A DNA stretch of 64,000 nt, from positions 186,001 to 250,000 of the forward strand of contig CAXSBC010000005.1 of assembly GCA_964236105.1 (NCBI GenBank). The letters run 5' to 3'. Under the pieces are notes generated by a model. That model did not search any database and had not been told where the DNA came from. It was given only the letters and a program-made list of their open reading frames with translations. Shown here piece by piece: positions 1 to 8,404 of the stretch. Made by a program: the position numbers and the translations under genes. The DNA comes from Lichenicola sp964236105 (lineage in GTDB: Bacteria; Pseudomonadota; Alphaproteobacteria; Acetobacterales; Acetobacteraceae). Every line of letters starts with the position of its first letter. Within the stretch, counting starts at the first letter, position 1.

Positions 1-297
1 GTTCTGGCCGTCGTCCTGATCCTGTTCGGCGGCAGCAGCAAGATCAGCACGCTGATGGGCGACTTCGCCAAGGGCATCAAGTCGTTCAAGAAGAACATGG
101 GCGACGACGAGTCGATGGAGCACGGCGCTCCCGGCAGCCTGTCGTCGCCGCAGCCGCCGCCGCCGCAGGTGGTGTCGCACGCCGCCCAGCCGGCTCCCGT
201 CTACCAGCCGAACGCCACCGCGCCGGTCTATCCGCAGGCAGCGCCCTATCCGGCGCCCGGCGTGGTCCCGGCCGAGCCGGTTCGCCACCAGGGCTGA
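1..297 (+). CDS. tatA: Sec-independent protein translocase subunit TatA (5' truncated by window)
   Basis: The frame is open from the first base. It carries the end of a hydrophobic segment (VLAVVLILFGG), a short hinge, then an amphipathic helix with DFAKGIKSFKKNM, the TatA/E signature. A long Pro/Gln/Ala-rich tail follows, as is common in alphaproteobacterial TatA. TatA oligomerises in the inner membrane to form the passage for folded twin-arginine substrates. The start codon lies outside the window. No tatB or tatC follows: the next gene, 9 bases on, is mtnB. tatB and tatC must therefore be elsewhere. Confidence 0.9.
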   Translation, partial: VLAVVLILFGGSSKISTLMGDFAKGIKSFKKNMGDDESMEHGAPGSLSSPQPPPPQVVSHAAQPAPVYQPNATAPVYPQAAPYPAPGVVPAEPVRHQG

Positions 298-306
298 CGC
301 AGGCCG

Positions 307-966
307 ATGGACGGGGCGATCGAGGCGGGCCGCGCCGGCTCGCCGGCATCGGACCGCGTCTGGGACCAGGCCGCCCGCGAGATCGTCGACGCCGGCCGGC
401 GCTTGGACAGGCGCGGCTGGGTGCCCGCCACTGCCGGCAACCTCAGCTGCAGGCTGCCCGACGGGCGGATCGCCATCACCCGCAGCGGCATCCATAAAGG
501 TTATCTGTCCGCCCGGGACGTCATCGCGGTCGATCTCGACGGCCGTCCCGCCTGTCCGGACGACAGGCCGAGCGCCGAGACGCTGCTGCACTGCCGGATC
601 TACCGCGACGTGATGCCTTGCGGCGCCGTCCTGCATGGGCATTCGATCGCGGCCACCGTGCTGTCGATGGCCGGTTCCGACGATGCGATCGTGCTGTCGG
701 GCTACGAGCTGCTGAAGGCGTTCGCCGGACAGGCGACGCACGAGGCGGCACTCGAGCTGCCGGTGTTCGACAACGACCAGGACATCCGGCGGCTGGCCGA
801 CACGGTCTCGCCGCAGCTGTCCTCCTGCCGCCTCGGCTACCTGCTCCGCGGTCACGGGGTCTATGTCTGGGGACCCGATATCGACACCGCGCTGGCGCGG
901 CTGGAAGCCCTGGAGTTCCTGCTCGCCTGCACCCTGGAACGTCGCAAGCTGGAGGCGAGGCCATGA
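307..966 (+). CDS. mtnB: Methylthioribulose-1-phosphate dehydratase
   Basis: A 219-aa class II aldolase/adducin-fold protein. It should dehydrate 5-methylthioribulose-1-phosphate in the methionine salvage pathway, in the cytosol. The fold's zinc ligands are visible: HGH at about residues 110-112, and a third His in LLRGHGVYVWG. A Glu in the SAETLLH motif (about 91) is the likely catalytic acid. It is the first gene of mtnB-mtnD-mtnC and its stop overlaps the mtnD start as ATGA. The same fold includes fuculose-phosphate aldolases, but two further mtn genes directly downstream make MtnB the clear choice. Confidence 0.92.
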   Translation: MDGAIEAGRAGSPASDRVWDQAAREIVDAGRRLDRRGWVPATAGNLSCRLPDGRIAITRSGIHKGYLSARDVIAVDLDGRPACPDDRPSAETLLHCRIYRDVMPCGAVLHGHSIAATVLSMAGSDDAIVLSGYELLKAFAGQATHEAALELPVFDNDQDIRRLADTVSPQLSSCRLGYLLRGHGVYVWGPDIDTALARLEALEFLLACTLERRKLEARP

Positions 967-1502
967 GCCGATTGACCGTCTACGAGGACCAGGCTCCGGG
1001 AGTAGTGACGCTCCGCGCCGAGGATCCCGACACGATCGCCCGCGAGCTCTCGACGATCGGCGTCCGCTTCGAGCGCTGGCAGAGCCCGGTCACGCTGTCG
1101 CCGGACGACGACGCCGAGACCATCCTGGCTGCCTACCGGCCCTATCTCGACCGGCTGATGGGCGAGAGCGGTGCCGGCACCGCGGACGTGATCAAGCTCG
1201 ACGCCGACACCCCGAACAAGCCCGCCCTGCGGCAGAAATTCCTGTCGGAGCATACCCACAGCGAGGACGAGGTCAGGTTCTTCGTGCACGGGGAGGCGAG
1301 CTTCGTGCTGCATGTCGATGGCCGCGTCTATGACGCGCACTGCACCGAGGGCGACCTGATCTCGGTGCCGACCGGCATCAGGCACTGGTTCGACGCCGGC
1401 GAGACGCCGTTCGTGACCGCGCTCCGGGTGTTCACCGACACCACCGGCTGGGTCGCGCACTATACCGGGGACGACGTGGCCGAGCGTTTCCCGGTCGCCT
1501 GA
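963..1502 (+). CDS. mtnD: Acireductone dioxygenase
   Basis: A 179-aa cupin that oxidises the acireductone intermediate of methionine salvage to the keto acid precursor of methionine; with Ni instead of Fe, family members release CO. The metal ligands fall at His97, His99, Glu103 (HTHSEDE) and His141 (GIRHWF), matching the spacing known for the Klebsiella enzyme. The ATG overlaps the mtnB stop codon (ATGA), which fixes the start and implies translational coupling. A longer frame upstream in this phase is only readthrough opposite mtnB. Confidence 0.95.
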   Translation: MSRLTVYEDQAPGVVTLRAEDPDTIARELSTIGVRFERWQSPVTLSPDDDAETILAAYRPYLDRLMGESGAGTADVIKLDADTPNKPALRQKFLSEHTHSEDEVRFFVHGEASFVLHVDGRVYDAHCTEGDLISVPTGIRHWFDAGETPFVTALRVFTDTTGWVAHYTGDDVAERFPVA

Positions 1503-1504
1503 GC

Positions 1505-2215
1505 TTGGCGTCCGCGCTCCCTGCGGTGGTGGTGACCGACATCGAGGGCACCACCACGCCGATCGCCTTCGTGCACCGCGTGCTGTTCCCGCATGCAAGG
1601 CAGGCGCTGCCGGTCCTGGTGCGGCAGCGGGCGGCAGAGGCGCCGGTCGCAGACGCGCTGGCCGAGATCGCGCGCCTGGCGCCCGGCGGCGATCCGGTGG
1701 CGCAGCTCCTCGCCTGGATGGACGCGGATGCCAAGATCACCCCGCTGAAGACGCTGCAGGGCCTGACCTGGCGCGACGGCTACCGCAGCGGCCTGCTGCT
1801 GGGCGAGCTGTATCCGGACGTGGCGCCGGCCTTGCGCCGCTGGCATCGGGCCGGCATCCGCCTGGCGATCTACTCGTCCGGGTCTGAGGAGGCGCAGCGG
1901 CTGCTGGTGGCGCATAGCCGGGACGGCGACCTGAGCCGGCTGTTCGACGCCTACTTCGACACGCGCCTCGGCGCCAAGCGCGACAGCGCGAGCTATGCGG
2001 GCCTGGCGCGTCGCCTCGAGGTGGCGCCGGGATCGGTGCTGTTCCTGTCCGATGTCGTTGCCGAGCTCGACGCCGCCGCGGCAGCCGGCCTGCTCACCTG
2101 CCAGCTGGTCCGCCCCGAGGACGACACGCAGGCCAGCACCTCGCATCCGGTCGCCGCTGATTTCGACGCGGTCTCCCATCGGTTCGACCTGCCCCGCGCC
2201 GCGCCGGGCCTATGA
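1505..2215 (+). CDS. mtnC: Enolase-phosphatase E1
   Basis: A 236-aa HAD-superfamily enzyme that enolises and dephosphorylates 2,3-diketo-5-methylthiopentyl-1-phosphate, giving the substrate of MtnD. HAD motif I is DIEGTTTPI (about residues 12-20), motif II is YSSGS, and motif III/IV are GAKRDSASY and LFLSDVVAEL. The start is a TTG two bases after the mtnD stop; no ATG or GTG lies nearer to the conserved DIEGTT. It overlaps ribF by ATGA. The genes for the earlier salvage steps (mtnA, and mtnK or mtnP) are not in this window. Confidence 0.93.
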   Translation: MASALPAVVVTDIEGTTTPIAFVHRVLFPHARQALPVLVRQRAAEAPVADALAEIARLAPGGDPVAQLLAWMDADAKITPLKTLQGLTWRDGYRSGLLLGELYPDVAPALRRWHRAGIRLAIYSSGSEEAQRLLVAHSRDGDLSRLFDAYFDTRLGAKRDSASYAGLARRLEVAPGSVLFLSDVVAELDAAAAAGLLTCQLVRPEDDTQASTSHPVAADFDAVSHRFDLPRAAPGL

Positions 2216-3150
2216 CCGAGCTGCATACCGACTGGCGGCGGGTGCCGGAGGCGGCACGGGGCGCGATCCTGGCGCTCGGCAACTTCGACGGCGTGCATCT
2301 GGGCCATGCCCACCTGCTGCGCGTGCTGCACTCGGCCCGGCCGGACGCGCCGCTGGGGGTGCTGACCTTCGAGCCGCATCCGCGCGAGCTGTTCCGTCCG
2401 GAGGACGCGCCGTTCCGGCTCAGCCTGTCGGCGGAGCGTCGCGACGCGCTGGCGGCCCTGGGCGTGGCGCGGATCTTCGAGATCCCGTTCGACCACGACT
2501 TCTCCCTGCTGTCCGCCGACCGGTTCGTGGCCGAGGTGCTGCACGGCGCGCTCGGCGCCAGGCACCTCGCCTGCGGCACGGACTTCGCCTACGGCCACCG
2601 CCGCGGCGGCGACGCCGCCACGCTCGCGGTGCAGGCCGAAGCCCTCGGCATCGGCCTGACGGTGGTGCCGGCGCTGTCGGACGCGGGCGGTCCGTTCTCG
2701 TCGAGCCGCATCCGCCGGCTGCTGCTCGACGGCTATCCCGAGCGCGCCGCCGAGGAGCTCGGCCGGTCCTGGGCGGTGCGCGGCGTGGTCGCGCACGGCG
2801 ACAAGCGGGGCCGGCTGCTGGGGTTTCCCACCGCCAATGTCGGCCTCGGGCGGCACCTGGAGCCGGCGCGCGGCGTGTATGCGGTGACGGTGCGGCTGCC
2901 GGGTGGCGGCACCCGTCCGGGGGTCGCCAATATCGGCCGCCGGCCGACGGTGAACGACACACAGGAAAGCCGGCTCGAGGTGCATCTGTTCGACTTCGAC
3001 GGCGACCTGTATGGGCAGGAGCTGTCGGTGTCGCTGCACACGCTGCTGCGCGCGGAGCGCAAGTTCGACGGGCTCGACGCGCTCAAGGCGCAGATCGCCC
3101 GCGACGCCGGGCAGGCGCGCGACTACCTGAGCGGCCGTCCGCGCGGCTGA
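2212..3150 (+). CDS. ribF: Bifunctional riboflavin kinase / FAD synthetase
   Basis: A 312-aa protein of normal length for RibF. It phosphorylates riboflavin to FMN and then adenylylates it to FAD. The N-terminal nucleotidyltransferase domain has the GNFDGVHLGHAHLL motif and the SSSRIRRLL motif. The C-terminal riboflavin kinase domain has GFPTANV and a conserved asparagine strand (VANIGRRPTVN). Its start overlaps mtnC by ATGA, so it appears to be the last gene of the mtn operon. In many alphaproteobacteria ribF is close to ileS, as here (next housekeeping gene downstream). Confidence 0.95.
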   Translation: MTELHTDWRRVPEAARGAILALGNFDGVHLGHAHLLRVLHSARPDAPLGVLTFEPHPRELFRPEDAPFRLSLSAERRDALAALGVARIFEIPFDHDFSLLSADRFVAEVLHGALGARHLACGTDFAYGHRRGGDAATLAVQAEALGIGLTVVPALSDAGGPFSSSRIRRLLLDGYPERAAEELGRSWAVRGVVAHGDKRGRLLGFPTANVGLGRHLEPARGVYAVTVRLPGGGTRPGVANIGRRPTVNDTQESRLEVHLFDFDGDLYGQELSVSLHTLLRAERKFDGLDALKAQIARDAGQARDYLSGRPRG

Positions 3151-3195
3151 GCCGTCGGCGCTCCGTCCGCGACACGCCTCCAAGGAGCTCGCCCG

Positions 3196-4551
3196 ATGCG
3201 CATCCTGCCCGCCTGCGCGCCCACGCTGCTGATCCTGCTGATCCCGGCGGCGGATGCCGCGCCGGCGCCGGTTCCCGCCGGCATGGTCGACGTGCTCACG
3301 CTGCTGCCCCGGGCGGACGCGGCGACGGACTACGCGGCGGTCATCAACCAGGCGCTGTCTCGCGGCCGGACGCTGTATTTCCGGCGCCGCGCGCTGCCCT
3401 ACCGCTTCACGCCGCCGATCGTGCTCGGCGCCGGCAGCGGGCTGGTCGGGGAGCCCGGCACCGTGCTGGCGGCCTACGGCACCGACCGGAAGCCCATCTT
3501 CACCGTGCCGGCCCCGGCGCACGACGCCAGCATCCGCAACATCACCTTCGACGGCACGCACGCGCCGCAATATCCGGCGTTCTGCGGCGCGAGCGGCTTC
3601 CGGATGACCGGCGGCGGCATGACCCACACCGACGCCATCGAGCTCAATTCCGGCTGCGACGGCGCCGTGATCCGCGACGGCCGGTTCCTGTGGGCCTCCT
3701 CGGTGGCGATCGCGATCAGCGGCGGCAACCATGACAGCGTCCTGCACAACCAGATCGAGGCGCCCAGCGTCTTTGCCGTCGATGCCGGCTCCGGATCGGG
3801 CTTCTTCCGGGTTAGCGGCAACTGGACCACGACCTATACCGGCGCTGAGTTCTTCGCCGCCTTCGTGGCCTCCCATGACGGCGAGGTCAGCGACAACGTC
3901 TCGGTGCATGCCGGCGACAACGGCATGTCGTTCAGCGGCTCCAACATCCGGGTGACCGGCAACCGCATCGACCGGGCGCTCGCCGCCAGCATCGCCATCT
4001 ACGGCGACCGCAACACCATCGAGGGCAACCGGCTGACCGATGGCGGCCAGGTGCTGAACCCGGCGGCGCGGCCGCTCACCTTCTGGGACGGCGGCACCAA
4101 GGCGATCTACCACTCGCCCGGCTTCAGCACCGGACCGCAGCCGGCCCTCAACCTGGTCGGCGCGTTCGGTGGCTATGCGCAGTCGAACCGCATCAGCAAC
4201 AACGTCGTCGACGACGACCAGGCGGTGCGGACCCAGGCCGGGATGTATGTCGGCGCCGGGCAGGCCCTCTGGTCGGCCGGGCGCTACACCCGCAACAGCT
4301 ACGTCTATGTCAACGGCTCGACCTACAAGGCGACCGCCACCGGCGTCTCGACCGTGCCCCCGTCCGGCCGGGGCGACATCGCGGGCGCGCCGGGAATGGC
4401 GCGCTGGACCTGGATCAGCTCGCCCGCCCTGAAGACGCGGGACCCCGCCATGAACCGGATCGGCCCGAACACGATCCTGCGCACCGCCAGCTACCGCTAC
4501 CGCAACAGCGTCGCCGAGGACGAGAACGTCTTCGTCGGCCGGCACGACTAG
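3196..4551 (+). CDS. Secreted right-handed beta-helix protein
   Basis: A 451-aa protein with a Sec signal peptide (about residues 1-21, ending ADAA) and a repeated pattern of short N- and G-rich turns (for example ISGGNHDSVLHNQI, VSDNVSVHAGDNGM, IRVTGNRIDR). This pattern is typical of parallel beta-helix (pectate-lyase-like) folds. Around residues 350-410 an inserted aromatic stretch (SYVYVNGSTYKATATG) resembles a carbohydrate-binding or tail-fibre module. A good ribosome site (aaggagctcgcccg) precedes the ATG. No catalytic residues can be assigned, so polysaccharide lyase, epimerase or adhesin are all possible. It is transcribed alone between ribF and ileS. Confidence 0.65.
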   Translation: MRILPACAPTLLILLIPAADAAPAPVPAGMVDVLTLLPRADAATDYAAVINQALSRGRTLYFRRRALPYRFTPPIVLGAGSGLVGEPGTVLAAYGTDRKPIFTVPAPAHDASIRNITFDGTHAPQYPAFCGASGFRMTGGGMTHTDAIELNSGCDGAVIRDGRFLWASSVAIAISGGNHDSVLHNQIEAPSVFAVDAGSGSGFFRVSGNWTTTYTGAEFFAAFVASHDGEVSDNVSVHAGDNGMSFSGSNIRVTGNRIDRALAASIAIYGDRNTIEGNRLTDGGQVLNPAARPLTFWDGGTKAIYHSPGFSTGPQPALNLVGAFGGYAQSNRISNNVVDDDQAVRTQAGMYVGAGQALWSAGRYTRNSYVYVNGSTYKATATGVSTVPPSGRGDIAGAPGMARWTWISSPALKTRDPAMNRIGPNTILRTASYRYRNSVAEDENVFVGRHD

Positions 4552-4855
4552 CCGCCGGCCGGGCATGCCGACAGCGCGCGTCCGCGGTCAGTCGGTCGCG
4601 ACGTGGCCGGGCCTGGCGCTCGCGGGACTGACGCCGGATCGCGGCCGACCGCTGCATCGAGACGCGGCGCACGCTGCTGCAGAGCGTCCGCGACATCCGC
4701 AAGGCGGCCGACCTCGGCGACGGCCCGCAGCCGGACCGGCTGTCGCGGCACGCGCGCTCCGGACGCGCCGCCGGACGCGGTTGACCCGCCGGTGCGGCGC
4801 TCCGCATAAGCGTGCGCAGAGCCGGCGAGACGGCATTGGGCCAAGAACAGACAGC
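4552..4855. other. Gap between beta-helix gene and ileS, holding a gene-like fragment
   Basis: About 300 bases without a convincing gene. Positions 4632-4784 on the plus strand form a 50-codon open stretch, in a frame different from ileS, with almost every codon ending in G or C and a natural amino-acid mix (IETRRTLLQSVRDIRKAADL). It starts right after an in-frame stop and has no ATG or GTG near its beginning. It may be a decayed gene tail or a small gene using an unusual start. No T-box, riboswitch or clear terminator was recognised upstream of ileS. Confidence 0.35.
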
Positions 4856-7792
4856 ATGACCGAGACCGACTACCGCGACACCGTGTTCCTGCCGAGCACC
4901 GGCTTCCCGATGCGCGGCGACCTGCCCAGCCGCGAGCCGGCCATCCTGGCGCGCTGGGAGGCGATGGGCCTGGACGCGCAGATGCGGGCTGCCGCCGAGG
5001 GACGTCCCGCCTTCACGCTGCATGACGGGCCGCCCTACGCCAACGGGCACCTGCATATCGGCCACGCGCTGAACAAGATCCTGAAGGACGTGATCAACCG
5101 CGCCCGCCGCATGAGCGGCTACGCGGTGCATTACGTGCCCGGCTGGGACTGCCACGGCCTGCCAATCGAGTGGCAGATCGAGGAGAAGTACCGCAAGTCC
5201 GGCCGCGACAAGGACCAGGTGCCGGTGCTGCAGTTCCGCGCGGAATGCCGGGCCTGGGCGCAGGGCTGGCTCGACATCCAGGCAGCCGAGTTCCGGCGCC
5301 TGGGCGTGCAGGGCGACTGGGCCGGCCGCTACGCGACGATGGATTTCGGCTCCGAGGCGGCGATCGCCGGCGAGATCGGCCGGTTCCTGACCGCCGGCAC
5401 GCTGTATCGCGGCCTGCGCCCGGTGATGTGGAGCCCGGTCGAGAAGACCGCGCTGGCGGAAGCCGAGATCGAATATCACGACCTCGCCAGCACCACGATC
5501 TGGGTGGCGTTCCCGGTGCTGGTCGATCCCACGCCGGCGCAGGCGCTGCAGGGTGTCTCGGCGGTGATCTGGACCACCACGCCCTGGACCATCCCGGCCA
5601 ACCGGGCGATCGCCTATGGGGGCGGGATCACCTACGCGGTGCTGCGCGTCGACGAGACGCAGGACACGGCCGGCGGCGCGTCGTCCGGCCTGCAGCCGGG
5701 AGCCCGGCTGCTGGTCGCGGAGGCGCTGATCGAGACGTTTGCCGCCGCCGCCGGCATCCTGCAGCACCACGTGCTCTACACCCTGCCGGGCTCGGCGCTG
5801 GCCGGTGCGGTCTGCGCGCATCCGCTGCGCGGCCGTCCCGGACTGGATGGCGGCTACGACCACGACGTGCCGATGCTGGAAGGCGACTTCGTCACCACCG
5901 ACGCCGGCACCGGGCTGGTGCACATGGCGCCGGCGCATGGCGAGGACGACTTCACGCTCTGCGTCGCCAACGGCATCCCGGTGGCGGAGACCGTCGAGGG
6001 CGACGGCCGCTATGCCGCCTGGGTGCAGGGCTTTGCCGGCCTCCACGTGTTCAAGGCGGCCGAACCGGTCTGTGCGGCCCTGCAGGCCGCGATGGCGGCG
6101 TCGCAGTCGGAGGGAGCCGACGTCGAGCTGCCGGCCGCGGGCCTCGTCGCGCGCAGCCAGATCGTGCATTCCTATCCGCATAGCTGGCGCTCGCGCGCGC
6201 CGGTGATCTTCCGCGCGACGCCGCAATGGTTCATCCGCATGGATGCAGGCCCTGGCGACGATGCCGACGAGGGCCTGCGCGCGCAGGCGCTGGCAGCGCT
6301 GGAGGACGTCGCCTTCGTGCCGGCGCAGGCCCGCAACCGGCTCACCAGCATGGTCGCCGGCCGTCCCGACTGGTGCATCAGCCGGCAGCGCGCCTGGGGC
6401 GTGCCGATCGCGGTGTTCGTGGAGAAGCGCACCGGCGCGGTGCTGGACGACCCGGCGGTGATGCAGCGCGTGCTGGCGGCGTTCGGCGCCGAGGGTGCGG
6501 ATGCCTGGTACGCCTCGCCGCCGGAGCGCTTCCTGGGCCCCGACCGCGACCCGGCCGAGTACGAGCAGGTGTTCGACATCGTCGACGTCTGGTTCGAGAG
6601 CGGCTCCACCCATGCCTTCGTGCTGGGCGAGGCCAATCCGGCCGGCCTGCCGTTCCCGGCCGACCTCTACCTCGAAGGCTCCGACCAGCATCGCGGCTGG
6701 TTCCAGTCGAGCCTGCTGGAGAGCGTCGGCACGCGCGGGATCGCGCCGTTCCGCACCCTGGTCACCAACGGCTTCGTGCTCGACGAGCAGGGCCGCAAGA
6801 TGAGCAAGTCGCTCGGCAACGTCACCGCCCCCAAGGACGTCAGCGACCGCCTCGGCGCCGACATCCTCCGCCTGTGGGTGATGAACTCCGACACCAACGA
6901 GGATCTGCGCATCGGCGCCGAGATCCTCAAGCAGCAGGGCGAGCTGTATCGCCGGCTGCGCAACACGCTGCGCTGGCTGCTGGGAGCACTCGACGGCTTC
7001 ACCGACGCCGAGCGCCTGCCGGTGGCGGCGATGCCGGAGCTCGAACGCTGGGTGCTGCACCGCCTGTCGGAGCTCGGCGGCCAGATGGCGCGCGCGGTCG
7101 AGACGCATGAGTGGGTGGGAGTGTATCCGGCGCTGCACGGCTTCTGCGCCGCCGACCTGTCGGCGTTCTATTTCGACGTGCGCAAGGACGCGCTGTATTG
7201 CGACGCGCCGGACAGCCTGCGCCGCCGTGCCGCGCGCACGGTGCTCGACCATCTGCACCGGATGCTGACGAGCTGGCTGGCGCCGGTGCTGGTGTTCACC
7301 GCCGAGGAGGCCTGGACCGCCCGCTTCGGCGAGGCGACCAGCGTGCATCTGCAGAGCTTCCCGGCCGTGCCGGCGGACTGGCACGATCCGGCACTCGGCG
7401 AGCGCTGGGCGCGGCTGCGGGCGGTGCGGCGGCAGGTCACCGCCGCCATCGAGGCCGCGCGCCGCGACGGGCTCGTCGGCTCCTCGCTGCAGGCCGCCGT
7501 CACGCTGCCGCTGTCGCCTGCGGACGCGGAGGCGTTCGGCAGCCTCGACTGGGCCGAGCTGGCGATCGTCTCCAGCGCCACGGTGAGCGTCGATGCGACG
7601 CCGATCTCGGGCTTCGCGGCCCGCGGGCTCGGCGACGAGGCGCCCCAGCCCGCGCCGTCGGTCGGTGTCGCACCCGGGCACAAATGCGCCCGCTGCTGGC
7701 GGGTGCTGGACGAGGTGGGGCAGGTGGCGGCCCATCCCGCCCTCTGCCTGCGCTGTGCCGCCGTGGTGCCCGACCGATCCGCCGCCGCATGA
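4856..7792 (+). CDS. ileS: Isoleucyl-tRNA synthetase
   Basis: A 978-aa class I aminoacyl-tRNA synthetase charging tRNA-Ile. The HIGH signature appears as GHLHIGHAL at about residues 62-70 and KMSKS (GRKMSKSLGN) at about 648-652. The inserted CP1 editing domain contains the conserved TTTPWTIPANRAI. The C-terminus has the zinc knuckle CARCW...CLRC (about 944-966) of the bacterial, mupirocin-sensitive type. The ATG at 4856 was chosen because MTETDYRDTVFLP matches normal IleS starts; the 97 open codons upstream have no family resemblance. Its stop overlaps lspA (ATGA), the widespread ileS-lspA pairing. Confidence 0.97.
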   Translation: MTETDYRDTVFLPSTGFPMRGDLPSREPAILARWEAMGLDAQMRAAAEGRPAFTLHDGPPYANGHLHIGHALNKILKDVINRARRMSGYAVHYVPGWDCHGLPIEWQIEEKYRKSGRDKDQVPVLQFRAECRAWAQGWLDIQAAEFRRLGVQGDWAGRYATMDFGSEAAIAGEIGRFLTAGTLYRGLRPVMWSPVEKTALAEAEIEYHDLASTTIWVAFPVLVDPTPAQALQGVSAVIWTTTPWTIPANRAIAYGGGITYAVLRVDETQDTAGGASSGLQPGARLLVAEALIETFAAAAGILQHHVLYTLPGSALAGAVCAHPLRGRPGLDGGYDHDVPMLEGDFVTTDAGTGLVHMAPAHGEDDFTLCVANGIPVAETVEGDGRYAAWVQGFAGLHVFKAAEPVCAALQAAMAASQSEGADVELPAAGLVARSQIVHSYPHSWRSRAPVIFRATPQWFIRMDAGPGDDADEGLRAQALAALEDVAFVPAQARNRLTSMVAGRPDWCISRQRAWGVPIAVFVEKRTGAVLDDPAVMQRVLAAFGAEGADAWYASPPERFLGPDRDPAEYEQVFDIVDVWFESGSTHAFVLGEANPAGLPFPADLYLEGSDQHRGWFQSSLLESVGTRGIAPFRTLVTNGFVLDEQGRKMSKSLGNVTAPKDVSDRLGADILRLWVMNSDTNEDLRIGAEILKQQGELYRRLRNTLRWLLGALDGFTDAERLPVAAMPELERWVLHRLSELGGQMARAVETHEWVGVYPALHGFCAADLSAFYFDVRKDALYCDAPDSLRRRAARTVLDHLHRMLTSWLAPVLVFTAEEAWTARFGEATSVHLQSFPAVPADWHDPALGERWARLRAVRRQVTAAIEAARRDGLVGSSLQAAVTLPLSPADAEAFGSLDWAELAIVSSATVSVDATPISGFAARGLGDEAPQPAPSVGVAPGHKCARCWRVLDEVGQVAAHPALCLRCAAVVPDRSAAA

Positions 7793-8322
7793 GCGGCGCC
7801 GGCGGCACGTTTCCCGCACCCGTCGCCGCGGCACCCGGCCGCTACCTGCCGCTCGGGCTGCTGCTCGGGCTCATGGTGCTGGCGGCCGACCAGGCCAGCA
7901 AGTGGTGGATCCTGGTCCGGCTCGACCTGCCGGACCGGCGCATCGTCACCGTGCTGCCGGTGCTGGATTTCGAGATGGTCTGGAACCATGCGGTGACCTT
8001 CGGCCTGTTCGGCGGCGTGGGTGCGGCGGGGCGGTTCCTGTTCAGCGCGGTGGCGCTGGCGGTGGTGGTGCTGCTGGTGCTGTGGATGCGCCGCACCCCC
8101 AAGCCCTGGGTCGCGCTGGCGCTTGGCGCCATCACCGGGGGTGCCGTCGGCAACGTCATCGACCGGGTGCGCTTCGGCGCCGTGGTCGACTTCATCCACG
8201 CCCATCTCGGCCGCCTGTCCTGGGACTACATCTTCAACCTGGCCGACGCCGCCATCGTCTGCGGCGTGGCCGTGCTGCTGCTCGACAGCCTGTTCGACCG
8301 CAAGCCCGCCGCTCGCCGCTGA
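7789..8322 (+). CDS. lspA: Lipoprotein signal peptidase (signal peptidase II)
   Basis: A 177-aa inner-membrane aspartyl protease with four predicted transmembrane helices. It removes signal peptides from diacylglyceryl-modified prolipoproteins. The catalytic aspartates are Asp125 in GNVIDR and Asp153 in FNLAD, and the upstream conserved segment ADQASKWW is present. The ATG overlaps the ileS stop. Several lipoprotein substrates are encoded in this window, including the DUF3035 protein a gene further on. Confidence 0.95.
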   Translation: MSGAGGTFPAPVAAAPGRYLPLGLLLGLMVLAADQASKWWILVRLDLPDRRIVTVLPVLDFEMVWNHAVTFGLFGGVGAAGRFLFSAVALAVVVLLVLWMRRTPKPWVALALGAITGGAVGNVIDRVRFGAVVDFIHAHLGRLSWDYIFNLADAAIVCGVAVLLLDSLFDRKPAARR

Positions 8323-8404
8323 GCCTCGGGAAATCCTGCCGCCGGCTGAACGACTGCGGCGCCCGGTGGTTGGATAGCCTTCGGTCCAATCCAAGGAGCA
8401 CCGC

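Noticed and set aside
4415..7834. A minus-strand open frame of over 1100 codons opposite ileS
   Set aside because: In GC-rich DNA the strand opposite a real gene often stays open. The translation is Arg/Ala/His/Gly-rich without domains, while ileS on the plus strand has all family motifs.
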